In this document: positions 16,713 to 23,687 of the stretch, one piece after another | Layout of the letters: every line of letters begins with the position of its first letter | Position numbering within the stretch: the first letter of the stretch is position 1 | Origin: CAZUCD01 sp964618855 | Lineage (GTDB): Bacteria > Sumerlaeota > Sumerlaeia > SLMS01 > JANRJK01 | Direction: 5' to 3' | Assembly (NCBI GenBank): GCA_964618855.1 | Contig: CAZUCD010000039.1 | Span: 1 to 26,128 of the forward strand | DNA length: 26,128 nt | The notes under the pieces: generated by a model | The model's database searches: none | The model's input: the letters and a program-made list of their open reading frames with translations, nothing else | Told to the model about the DNA's origin: nothing | Program-made: the position numbers and the translations under genes

Positions 16713-18683
16713 CTACTCCCCCACCCTCAGCACGCCGCTTCCTCCCGTGGCATCCAGCTCGGCGTGTGCGTCGGTGCCGTCGGTGAGCTGGACGCGGATG
16801 CGCTCGAGGTTGCACTCGGGGTAGGTCGCGATGCCCTTGGCGTCGGTCGTGGCCTCGATGGGCTGCGCGCCTGGGGTGGGGGCGTGCGCCTGGACGGTCA
16901 CGCCGACGAGCGGCGAGCCATCAGCCCGCACCACCCGCAGTTCGAAAGGCTTGGCTTCACGGCGCGAGCGCGCGTCCCAACCCAGGTCGAGTTGGAAATC
17001 GTCCGGGCCCATGGCGCCCGCTTCGCTGCGCAGCAGCACCAGCGGCGCGGCGAGCGCCGTGACACGGTAGCTTGCCACGCGTGTCACCTCCAGCCAGAAC
17101 TCGTCCTCCTCGAAGAACGAATCCGCAACCTCCGCGGGCTGCCATGTTGCACCATTGTCCAGGGAGCGCTCGACGGACAGGATCGGCTGCCCCCCCGGCA
17201 GGCCGCGGCCCGCGATGCCCTCGCGCGGGAGGATCAGCCAGCGGAACGCCGGCACGGACCACTCCTGCCGCCACGGGCCCCCCGGGTCGCCCCCTTCGAG
17301 CCTCGGAAGCTTCACGGTCCATGCGCGGCTGAACCTGGGTGGGTCGTTTGTATCGAAGGCCTCGATGGAGAACACGAGGGCCTGCGTGGCGGGGACCCCG
17401 GCAAAGCGCACCGTGCCGTCCTCCCCCGTCAAGCCGGAAAACGTCTGCGCAAAGGCTGCGACCGTCACGCGGACGCCCGCCACGGGCACCTGGGTTCCCT
17501 CGAGCACGAAGCGCAGTTCGACGTCGCGTGTCGGGCCTCCCACCGGGAAGAGGTCCGCGGCGGCGAACCTGACCCGGGTGACCTTGCCTGGCTCCAGGTC
17601 AAACGTGCGCTCCGGCACCTGGTCGGGTGTCGCGCCACGCGCCACCATGACCACCTGCGAGAGGGGCGGCAGCGGCCCGATGCGTAGGATGCCCGGTCTC
17701 ACGACGGGGATGTTTCCCAATCCCCGCGCGAAGGATCCCGTCGCGGGATCGATTCGGTCCAGCATGCCGAGCAACTGCGCCGCCTGCTCCTCGTGCCCGG
17801 GATAGGGGAGCGCGTCCTTCAGCCCAAGTCCGAGGTCCGCGGCAAGAATGCCGGGGGGAAACTCCGCCTCGACCTCGAGGACCGCCGGGTCCTGGAGCAC
17901 GAGCCTGCCGACGTCCAGGGTGGCGCGCGGGGCCAGGCCCGCCGGGTACTCGACCCGCGCCGATGCCCAGCGCCATTGCCCGTCGAATGCGACGACCTGC
18001 GGCCCGGCACCCACCGCGAGGAACCACGGCGTTTCCACCTTCCCCTCGCCGGAGACGGGCACCCGGTCCCACGTGAGCGGTCCCGGCTTCAGGCGAATCC
18101 CCCAGGGCAGGTCTTCGTTCGGAGCGGGCCGCAGCATGGAACCCGACTCGCGCCGCATACGTTCCTCCGCGCCCATCTCTTCGCCGTGGCCCCAGCGCAC
18201 GATGATCTCGCGGGGCGGCGTGCCCTCCGGCGCGACGACGTCCGCCGTGAGCCGCACGGGCTCCGGCAGCAGAAGTTCAGAAGCGCCGCCCGCCATGAGG
18301 GCGCCCTGGAAGAGTGTCAGTGAGGTCGCGCGGTCAACGACCCGCATCTCGGCGGAGCCAACGGGCCGGGGGATCCGGCCAAGCGCGTCCGACATGAATG
18401 GCGCCTCGGACCCGACCGACACGATGGCGTCCGCCACGGGCTCCCTCGTGCGGAGGAACAACAGGGTGACGAGGCCGTCGTCGCCGACGGGGGCCTGCTG
18501 GGCCGGGCCCGCCTTGGGCCATGGGGTCGGCGTGGGTGCAGCGGCAACCGAACGCGCCCCGGAGCTCTCGGGCAGGAGATTCACCGGCACCCGCCGCGCC
18601 ATCAGGAGCAGCACCACTGCCGCCAATGCGCCGAGAACGGCGAGCACCGTGGCCTTGTGGAGGTTCTGGCGGCGTGAATTCAA
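16713..18683 (-). CDS. Membrane-anchored surface protein with carboxypeptidase-regulatory-like modules
   Basis: This 656-residue protein has an N-terminal basic segment and one transmembrane helix (about 10-28, KATVLAVLGALAAVVLLLM). A Pro/Ala/Thr-rich linker follows, then a long beta-rich extracytoplasmic region. Recognisable beta-sandwich units include VTLLFLRTREPVADAIVSV (near 72-90), VELRFVLEGTQVPVAGVRV with the following GLTGEDGTVRFAGVP, and the C-terminal FELRVVRADGSPLVGVTV...ATTDAKGIATYP. No catalytic residues are apparent. The ORF opens with TTG at 18683; the next Met is inside the TM helix, so TTG is the likely start, with no strong RBS. It lies between the FGE-fold and M48 genes on one strand. 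It resembles the protein at 5617-7416 in design. An adhesion or scaffold role is inference. Confidence 0.75.
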   Translation of the reverse strand: MNSRRQNLHKATVLAVLGALAAVVLLLMARRVPVNLLPESSGARSVAAAPTPTPWPKAGPAQQAPVGDDGLVTLLFLRTREPVADAIVSVGSEAPFMSDALGRIPRPVGSAEMRVVDRATSLTLFQGALMAGGASELLLPEPVRLTADVVAPEGTPPREIIVRWGHGEEMGAEERMRRESGSMLRPAPNEDLPWGIRLKPGPLTWDRVPVSGEGKVETPWFLAVGAGPQVVAFDGQWRWASARVEYPAGLAPRATLDVGRLVLQDPAVLEVEAEFPPGILAADLGLGLKDALPYPGHEEQAAQLLGMLDRIDPATGSFARGLGNIPVVRPGILRIGPLPPLSQVVMVARGATPDQVPERTFDLEPGKVTRVRFAAADLFPVGGPTRDVELRFVLEGTQVPVAGVRVTVAAFAQTFSGLTGEDGTVRFAGVPATQALVFSIEAFDTNDPPRFSRAWTVKLPRLEGGDPGGPWRQEWSVPAFRWLILPREGIAGRGLPGGQPILSVERSLDNGATWQPAEVADSFFEEDEFWLEVTRVASYRVTALAAPLVLLRSEAGAMGPDDFQLDLGWDARSRREAKPFELRVVRADGSPLVGVTVQAHAPTPGAQPIEATTDAKGIATYPECNLERIRVQLTDGTDAHAELDATGGSGVLRVGE

Positions 18684-18698
18684 GGGCTCAAGTTTCCA

Positions 18699-18716
18699 AG
18701 TTCACGAAGTTGAACT
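18699..18716. repeat. Inverted repeat just upstream of the surface-protein gene
   Basis: AGTTCA-CGAAGT-TGAACT has perfect 6-bp arms and a 6-nt spacer, 15 nt before the TTG start at 18683, in the 85-bp gap after the FGE-fold gene. It could be an operator or a leader hairpin near the start codon. Confidence 0.4.
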
Positions 18717-18768
18717 GCCCGATGAACCCAGGGGGACGCGGGCGCCACGCCGTCCGCCCGGCATTTGT

Positions 18769-19734
18769 TCATCCCCCTGATCCCTGGTCCCCGGTCACGG
18801 GCCCTTGCTTCTTCGGTTTCAGCCTCTTCGGCTTGCCTGTGACGGGGAAGCGCGGGGCGCCCTCCTCGCGCAGGATGCGGAACCCGACGCCGTCGAACTC
18901 GCCCCACCACCAAAGGTTCACTCGGAAGCCGGGGCGGCACCACTCGGGCCCGTCGCGGAAACTCCCGCCGCGTATCCCCGGCGTCCAACAGTCGTCATCA
19001 AAGTGGACCGGGTCCTTGCGGGGAGAGATGCTGTAGTAGCCGTCCTCGAAGCAATCAAGCACCCACTCCCACGTGTTGCCGAGCATGTCGTGGATGCCCC
19101 ACGGATTGGGCGGGGTCGTAGCGACGGCGACGGTGCCCGGTGGGCCGGGGGAACCCTTCCAGCGCAGGCGCGACGGATCAAACTCGGCGCCCCATGGCCA
19201 TGTCGTGCTCGTGCCGGCGCGCGCGGCGCGCTCCCACTCCGCCTCGGTCGGGAGCCGATAGCTCACCCCCGTCTTCTCGGAGAGCCATCGGCAATAGGCC
19301 CGCGCCCCATTCCAGGAAACCGTGACCACCGGACGGTCCGCAGCCCCCGCGATCGGAAGGAACCTGCCCGAATCCTCGTAGATGAGGCAGGTTTCCGTCC
19401 GGTCGGTCAGTATCCATCGAATGCCGTCGTCGAGCTGGTTCCCGCGCTCGTTCAGGAACTCGCAGAACTGCGCGTTGGTCACCTCGGTCGCGCCGATGGA
19501 GAAGGCGCCGACCTCGACCTCGTGCAGCACTTCCGTCGCGCGGAAGCCCGGATCGGTCGGGTTGCTCCCCATCAGGAACGTCCCGGCCTCGACGTGGATC
19601 ACATCCGGTGCGGCACGGCTGGGATCGTCCCGGAAAGTGTCGTGGAACCGGGTTCCCGTGCGGCGGGGGAGCGTCCCCGTTGTCGGGTTGTCCGTGGCGG
19701 TGGGCTGCCCCAACGCCGCCGTGCAGGCCAGCAT
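18769..19734 (-). CDS. FGE/SUMF1-fold protein, probably not a formylglycine-generating enzyme
   Basis: With ATG 19734 this is a 321-residue protein of the FGE-sulfatase family: VEAGTFLMGSNP (48-59), EVTNAQFCEFLN (84-95), PVVTVSWNGARAYCRWLSE (135-153), YRLPTEAEWERAARAG (159-174), GNTWEWVLD (219-227) and IRGGSFRDGPEWCRPGFR (254-271) in canonical order. In true FGE two cysteines follow RGGS; here the first is Asp261 and only the second, Cys266, remains. The copper site therefore looks incomplete, and a binding or structural role is more likely. The basic C-terminus (KPKRLKPKKQG) is extra. The start is unclear: ATG 19734 has no RBS and only a stub of a signal (MLACTAALG). GTG 19800 would give a fuller signal peptide with a Arg-Arg n-region, but would put a terminator hairpin inside the coding sequence. 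Confidence 0.85.
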   Translation of the reverse strand: MLACTAALGQPTATDNPTTGTLPRRTGTRFHDTFRDDPSRAAPDVIHVEAGTFLMGSNPTDPGFRATEVLHEVEVGAFSIGATEVTNAQFCEFLNERGNQLDDGIRWILTDRTETCLIYEDSGRFLPIAGAADRPVVTVSWNGARAYCRWLSEKTGVSYRLPTEAEWERAARAGTSTTWPWGAEFDPSRLRWKGSPGPPGTVAVATTPPNPWGIHDMLGNTWEWVLDCFEDGYYSISPRKDPVHFDDDCWTPGIRGGSFRDGPEWCRPGFRVNLWWWGEFDGVGFRILREEGAPRFPVTGKPKRLKPKKQGPVTGDQGSGG

Positions 19735-19737
19735 GGC

Positions 19738-19774
19738 AAAAATGAACAGGGGCCCCGCTGTTGCGGGGCCCCTG
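19738..19774 (-). terminator. Strong Rho-independent terminator after the DNase I-like gene
   Basis: A perfect 12-bp stem CAGGGGCCCCGC/GCGGGGCCCCTG (19747-19758 with 19763-19774) has a 4-nt loop. On the minus strand it is followed by TTCATTTTT. It lies 31 nt past the nuclease stop and ends only 3 nt before ATG 19734 of the next gene. Confidence 0.85.
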
Positions 19775-19805
19775 CGGATTGTCGGACTTCCTGGAAGCAC
19801 GATCG

Positions 19806-20606
19806 TCAGTTGTTCACCCACATGTAGACGCCGGCGTGGTCGGACACGTTCGCGCGCCAGTAAACCGGATCGACCGCCTCGCGCGCGGCGGAGGAGCCGC
19901 TCGTGTTCGTCGGGTTCCACACGAAGTGGTCGTAGGCGCTCGCCCACGCGCCGCTCGTGTTGATCGACGTCAGGACGTTCGGCTCGTTCTTCGTGCAGCC
20001 GGCAGCCTCGAGCGTGTCGAAGTTCGCGTGCGTCGCGGCGCGGTTCCAGTCACCACCGATCACCACGTCGTTCACGTTGCTGTAGTACCCCTTGTACCAG
20101 TTGTACACCGTGGCCATGTAGGGGATCTCGAAGTTCATCTTCGCCGTCTCGAACGGGCAGTGGTAGCTCAGCGCCCAGCACCACGAGGAACCCGTCCAGA
20201 AGCAGACGCCGGAGGGCTCGCGGTCCATGCCGGCCTCGGCATAGTCGACCAGCCCGGCCGCTGTGATGCTCACGCTCGAGGCATACACGAACCCGTACGC
20301 CTCCTTGTACGTGCTCGGCCCCTTCAGCGCGGAAACCTTGTACACGTAGCTGCCGGGCGTCACGTTCGGCATCTCGTTCGTCTTCATGACTTCCTGCACC
20401 AGGTTCACGCTGTTCGTCGCGAACTGGTTCTTGAGTTCCGTCTTCTTCGTTGCGGTCTTCCCGGCCGGTTCGTCGTAGCCAAGGTGGAGAGTGTTCTGGG
20501 ACCCGAGCCACCAACCGGCGGAAACGGGAACCATGGCGAGCGCGAAAGCTGCGGCGAGAGCGGGGCGAAAGATGCGCCCGGTGGCAGGAACACGCGACAG
20601 GCTCAT
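19806..20606 (-). CDS. Secreted DNase I-fold nuclease (endonuclease/exonuclease/phosphatase superfamily)
   Basis: This is a 266-residue protein with a Sec signal peptide (about 1-30, PALAAAFALAMVPVSA). The mature part carries the DNase I motif series: NTLHLGY (38-44, active-site Asn38), VNLVQEVM (67-74, Glu72), STYKEAYGFVY (98-108, matching the Tyr-Lys-Glu of DNase I, Glu102), DREP (128-131), YHCPF (148-152, His149), DVVIGGDWNR (180-189, Asp186/Asn188 region), YDHFVW (225-230) and VSDHAGV (254-260, His257). The metal-binding and catalytic His pair therefore appears intact. Bovine DNase I is about 260 residues, so length fits. Cysteines at 135, 143 and 150 may form disulfides. ATG 20606 has AGGAGG about 9 nt upstream. 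Extracellular or periplasmic DNA degradation is the likely role; a phosphatase or toxin activity of this fold cannot be excluded. Confidence 0.85.
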   Translation of the reverse strand: MSLSRVPATGRIFRPALAAAFALAMVPVSAGWWLGSQNTLHLGYDEPAGKTATKKTELKNQFATNSVNLVQEVMKTNEMPNVTPGSYVYKVSALKGPSTYKEAYGFVYASSVSITAAGLVDYAEAGMDREPSGVCFWTGSSWCWALSYHCPFETAKMNFEIPYMATVYNWYKGYYSNVNDVVIGGDWNRAATHANFDTLEAAGCTKNEPNVLTSINTSGAWASAYDHFVWNPTNTSGSSAAREAVDPVYWRANVSDHAGVYMWVNN

Positions 20607-20622
20607 GCGGGTAAGACCTCCT

Positions 20623-20639
20623 GACGGTCAAATGCCGTC
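20623..20639 (-). promoter_or_regulatory. Leader hairpin abutting the nuclease Shine-Dalgarno
   Basis: GACGG-TCAAATG-CCGTC (5-bp arms, 7-nt loop) ends next to the AGGAGG that serves ATG 20606 and follows an A-rich stretch in the minus-strand leader. It may stabilise the mRNA or tune ribosome access. Read on the plus strand it is followed by GTTTTTTGTTT and looks like a weak terminator. Confidence 0.4.
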
Positions 20640-20690
20640 GTTTTTTGTTTCGACGCGTGTGGGTGACCGAGAGTTCTCCCAAATGCAAGG

Positions 20691-20706
20691 TGTACCGCTG
20701 GACGGT
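20691..20706. promoter_or_regulatory. Palindromic motif similar to the efflux operator
   Basis: Minus-strand ACCGTCCAGCGGTACA matches plus-strand ACCGTCCAGCCGGTACA at 14554-14570 except for one inserted C. Both form ACCG...CGGT inverted repeats and both lie upstream of minus-strand genes. It could be a second TetR binding site controlling the nuclease gene, about 85 bp from its start. Confidence 0.35.
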
Positions 20707-20761
20707 CCGCAAACATAGTAAAATGAATGATTTGCGGTGGCTGCTCGCTCGCCGTCTGCTC

Positions 20762-20782
20762 TCGATCAGTGGTTTTGATCGA
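20762..20782. repeat. 21-bp inverted repeat in the AT-rich region
   Basis: TCGATCA-GTGGTTT-TGATCGA has perfect 7-bp arms and a 7-nt spacer, the shape of a dimeric-regulator operator. It is about 156 bp upstream of the nuclease start. Confidence 0.45.
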
Positions 20783-20969
20783 CTTGCTAAAGACAGTCAA
20801 ATTAATGCTCTATGCCCCGCCGGACGACATACGAAACGCGACGTACCAGAGAGAACCGATAATACGCTTTACTAAACGGGTTTCCGCCAAGCTGAAATCG
20901 GAAATCGGACCGCAATCAGCGACCCATCCCCTGCCACAATCTTGCAAAATGTCAGAAAATGCGGTGTTC

Positions 20970-21641
20970 TCACTCCATCAGCGTCCGCAGGTCCCTAGTG
21001 CCCTCCAGCACTCCAGCCGTGCCGCGCTCAAGCCGCACCCCTGCGTAGCGCTCGAAACCCCAACGCGCGGACCGCTCCCAGTACGCGTCTGTGAGGAGCG
21101 GATCCCCTTCGAAGACAAAGTCCATGACCCAGAACGAACTGCCCCCAGGAGTCCTCACGGCGCAGTGGATGTGCGCCGGCTCCGACCCATCGGGGTATGA
21201 GCCGGGGCGGATGCTCTCAATCTCGTACTCGCCCTTCTCATTCGTCCGCAGGAACCCATCGAGTCGGCCATGCCAGCGGCGGTAGCTCCACTTGGGCTCA
21301 TCCTCGCCCCCCGCGTACACCCCGCGAGCGTTCGTATGGTAGAAGTACATCAGGTGTCCCGCGGCCGGGTCTCCGGAAGGGGTCAGGAGTCTTCCGCGGA
21401 TGCGCATGCGCTCGCCCGGTTCTCCCTCGGGGGCCAGGACCGCGCGATGGCCGAGCTCCCCCGGCGCGTCGTTCAGGAAGCGGAAGTCGGTCTCCGGCGG
21501 GCCGTCGGTGTAGTCGCCGATGTCCGGAGTGCCAGCGTGTGCCGTGGCTGGCGCGGCCGCACTTTGCGGCGGAGCCGGGTCCCCCCCGCACCCGAGTGCC
21601 CCGGCAAGAAAGAGCAATCCCGCCAAGAGCGCGGTGCGCAT
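20970..21641 (-). CDS. Intradiol ring-cleavage dioxygenase-like lipoprotein
   Basis: This 223-residue protein has a lipoprotein-type N-terminus (LLAGLLFLAGALGC, Cys18) and an Ala/Pro linker to about 38. The rest resembles the beta-sandwich of protocatechuate/catechol intradiol dioxygenases: MRIRGRLLTPSGDPAAG, LMYFYHTNARGVY, RLDGFLRTNEKGEYEIESIRP and GSYPDGSEPAHIHCAV. The four non-haem Fe(III) ligands of the family can all be placed: Tyr109, Tyr149, His157, His159. Known aromatic-degrading enzymes are cytoplasmic; this one is predicted outside the cytoplasm. ATG 21641 overlaps the dsbD stop (TGATG), so the two are translationally coupled. It is the last gene of the operon. Catalysis on an aromatic substrate is inference; a binding-only role is possible. 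Confidence 0.82.
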   Translation of the reverse strand: MRTALLAGLLFLAGALGCGGDPAPPQSAAAPATAHAGTPDIGDYTDGPPETDFRFLNDAPGELGHRAVLAPEGEPGERMRIRGRLLTPSGDPAAGHLMYFYHTNARGVYAGGEDEPKWSYRRWHGRLDGFLRTNEKGEYEIESIRPGSYPDGSEPAHIHCAVRTPGGSSFWVMDFVFEGDPLLTDAYWERSARWGFERYAGVRLERGTAGVLEGTRDLRTLME

Positions 21642-23650
21642 CACCCGAGCGCCTGCCGAAGGAACGCCTCGAACTGCCGCGGATCGGGAGTGTAGCCTAT
21701 GGTGCCGATGGTGCGCGTGCCATCCGGGCTGAGCAGGACGTAGGTCGGAAGCGCGATCGTGCCGAAGCGTTCCGCCTGAAGCTCCTGATGCCGCTCGCCG
21801 ACCTTTGCGTCGTCCGTCCAGAGCTGCACGAGCACGAAGCGCTCCGACAGCAGTTCGTGCACCACCGGGTCGGTGAAGACGTTCTTCTCCATGTAGCGGC
21901 AGTTCGTGCAGGTGTAGCCGGTGAAATCGACGAAGAGTGGCTTGCCGCTGCGCTTGGCTTCCGCGACCCCAAGGTCGAACTCGGGCAGGAACGCGAGTTC
22001 GCGCCCCGCGCCGGAGGCAACGACCGAGGTGCCGTGGTCAAGATCCGGGGGCAGGTAGGCCTCGACGAACTTCGGCAGGCGCCCCCCCGCGAGACCTCCC
22101 GCGAGCACGAGCGCAAACGTGCCGAAGAGCAGCGCCCAGCTCAGCCGGATCGGACTGATGGACGTCTCCTCGTCATCGTGCGGCAGGCGGATCTTGTTCA
22201 ACAGGTAGAGCGTCGTGGCCGCCGCGATCATCACCCACGAGGCCAGGACAAACTCGCGGTTGAAGATACCCCAGCGCCAGACGAGGTCCGAGTTGCTGAT
22301 GAACTTCATCGCGGCTGCGAGTTCCAGCAGCCCCATCACCACCTTCACGGAGTTCAGCCACCCCCCGGACTTGGGCAGCGACGTCAGCGCCGATGGGACG
22401 AGCGCCAGCCCGAAGAAGGGGAGCGCAAACCCGGTCGCGTACGCGAGGAACCCAAACAGCGGCCTCAGCCACTCGCCCGCCACCGCCGCGATCATCAGCG
22501 TGCCCACGATCGGAGCCGTGCACGTGAAGGACACCACCACGAAGATCAGCGCCATGAACATCGCGCCGAGCGTGTCCGTCCGGTTCCCCTTCATCTTCTG
22601 AAGCCTGTCGGCGACGCCGCTTGGGAGTCCTATGTCGAACATGCCGAAGAGGCTGAAGGCGAAGGCGACGAACACTCCCGTGAGCGCGAGGTTCAGCCAC
22701 GGGTTCGCGGCGATCTGGTTCACGATGCCCGTCGCAGCCGCGCCCTGGCCGAGCGCCCTCAGCGCGACCGAAACCACGAAACCGAACAAACCGAATGCCG
22801 CGATGATCGTGAATCCGTACGTGAACGCCAGCCGGATCGCCCCCTGCCGCGTGTTCGAGGCGCGCTTGGTGAAGAAGCTGATCGTGATCGGAATCATCGG
22901 AAACACGCACGGAGTGAGCAGCGACACGAGCCCCGCGAGGAAGGCGATACCGATGAAGGCGCCGAAGCTGCGCTCCTCCACCGCGGCACCACCCGGGGCC
23001 GGAACGGCGCCGGGAACCTCCGGTGGGCGCGGTGTCGCCGCCGGGGTTGCAACAGGTGCCGGCGTCGCGTCCACGGGGGCGATGGGCGCGCCCGTCGGCG
23101 TGATCGCCGCCTCGAGCGGGAACTTCTTCGGCGGCAGGCAGCTCTCCTTCAGGCACGCCTGCACCCTCAAGGAGACCTTCGCCACGGCGGGAGACGTGGG
23201 CGCATCTGCGCGCACCCGATACTCCCGCACGAACTCGATTGGAAAGTGCTCATGGAGTTCGACATTCACCTCGAAGCCTTTGTCGAACTTCATCAGGGGC
23301 GGCGGTTCCTTCCATGCCCCGAGCGGTTCCAGCCACGAGGGGACCTCGACGTCGTCGATGGTCGTGGGCGTCGGGCCCGTCCCCGTCAGGTACATGGCGT
23401 AGATGTGGTACCCCTCATCCACGTCGACAGTGACAACCAGTCGCACCGTCTCCCCGGGTGCCGGTGTGGGATTGCTGAAGGCCGCCGATGGGTGGACGGG
23501 GTGCTTGAATCCCTTTTGGGCGGCGGCAACTCCCGGCAGGAGGATCGTGGCCAGCATGATCGCCAGCAACGCGGCCCATCGACCAATAAAGTTGTTGTAA
23601 CATCCAATTTCCGCTGCGGAGGCGTGCCTCGAGCGGGGAGTGGGGGACAT
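21641..23650 (-). CDS. dsbD: Thiol:disulfide interchange protein DsbD
   Basis: This is a 669-residue, three-domain electron shuttle from cytoplasmic thioredoxin to periplasmic thiols. A signal peptide (about 24-44, AALLAIMLATILLPGVAAA) precedes the N-terminal alpha domain with its redox pair in VQACLKESCLPP. A Pro/Ala linker follows, then about eight TM helices with the two channel cysteines in LLTPCVFPMIP and VSFTCTAPIVG. The C-terminal thioredoxin-like domain has Cys581-Thr-Asn-Cys584 in FTGYTCTNCRYME and cis-Pro in IALPTYVL. All six conserved cysteines are present. I chose ATG 23650; ATG 23674 and GTG 23680 are in frame, none with a strong RBS. It follows the CPBP gene by 37 bp and overlaps the next gene. 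Maintaining or isomerising disulfides in exported proteins is family knowledge. Confidence 0.95.
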   Translation of the reverse strand: MSPTPRSRHASAAEIGCYNNFIGRWAALLAIMLATILLPGVAAAQKGFKHPVHPSAAFSNPTPAPGETVRLVVTVDVDEGYHIYAMYLTGTGPTPTTIDDVEVPSWLEPLGAWKEPPPLMKFDKGFEVNVELHEHFPIEFVREYRVRADAPTSPAVAKVSLRVQACLKESCLPPKKFPLEAAITPTGAPIAPVDATPAPVATPAATPRPPEVPGAVPAPGGAAVEERSFGAFIGIAFLAGLVSLLTPCVFPMIPITISFFTKRASNTRQGAIRLAFTYGFTIIAAFGLFGFVVSVALRALGQGAAATGIVNQIAANPWLNLALTGVFVAFAFSLFGMFDIGLPSGVADRLQKMKGNRTDTLGAMFMALIFVVVSFTCTAPIVGTLMIAAVAGEWLRPLFGFLAYATGFALPFFGLALVPSALTSLPKSGGWLNSVKVVMGLLELAAAMKFISNSDLVWRWGIFNREFVLASWVMIAAATTLYLLNKIRLPHDDEETSISPIRLSWALLFGTFALVLAGGLAGGRLPKFVEAYLPPDLDHGTSVVASGAGRELAFLPEFDLGVAEAKRSGKPLFVDFTGYTCTNCRYMEKNVFTDPVVHELLSERFVLVQLWTDDAKVGERHQELQAERFGTIALPTYVLLSPDGTRTIGTIGYTPDPRQFEAFLRQALG

Positions 23651-23687
23651 GGGCAGTTCGATCTCTCGAGTCATCTTCACCGTTGGG

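Larger units (their letters stand above)
20607..20969. other. AT-rich 363-bp intergenic region
   Basis: This lies between the stop of the dioxygenase-like gene and the start of the nuclease gene, both on the minus strand. By hand count 20701-20940 is 122/240 G+C (51%), far below the surrounding genes. It holds a leader hairpin (20623-20639), an inverted repeat like the efflux operator (20691-20706) and a 21-bp inverted repeat (20762-20782). A TTGACT on the minus strand (20785-20790) lacks a matching -10. No coding frame with recognisable motifs was found. Confidence 0.6.

Noticed and set aside
20727..21200. Possible plus-strand gene across the AT-rich region
   Set aside because: The frame runs into the antisense of the dioxygenase-like gene, has no ribosome site of note and no recognisable motif.
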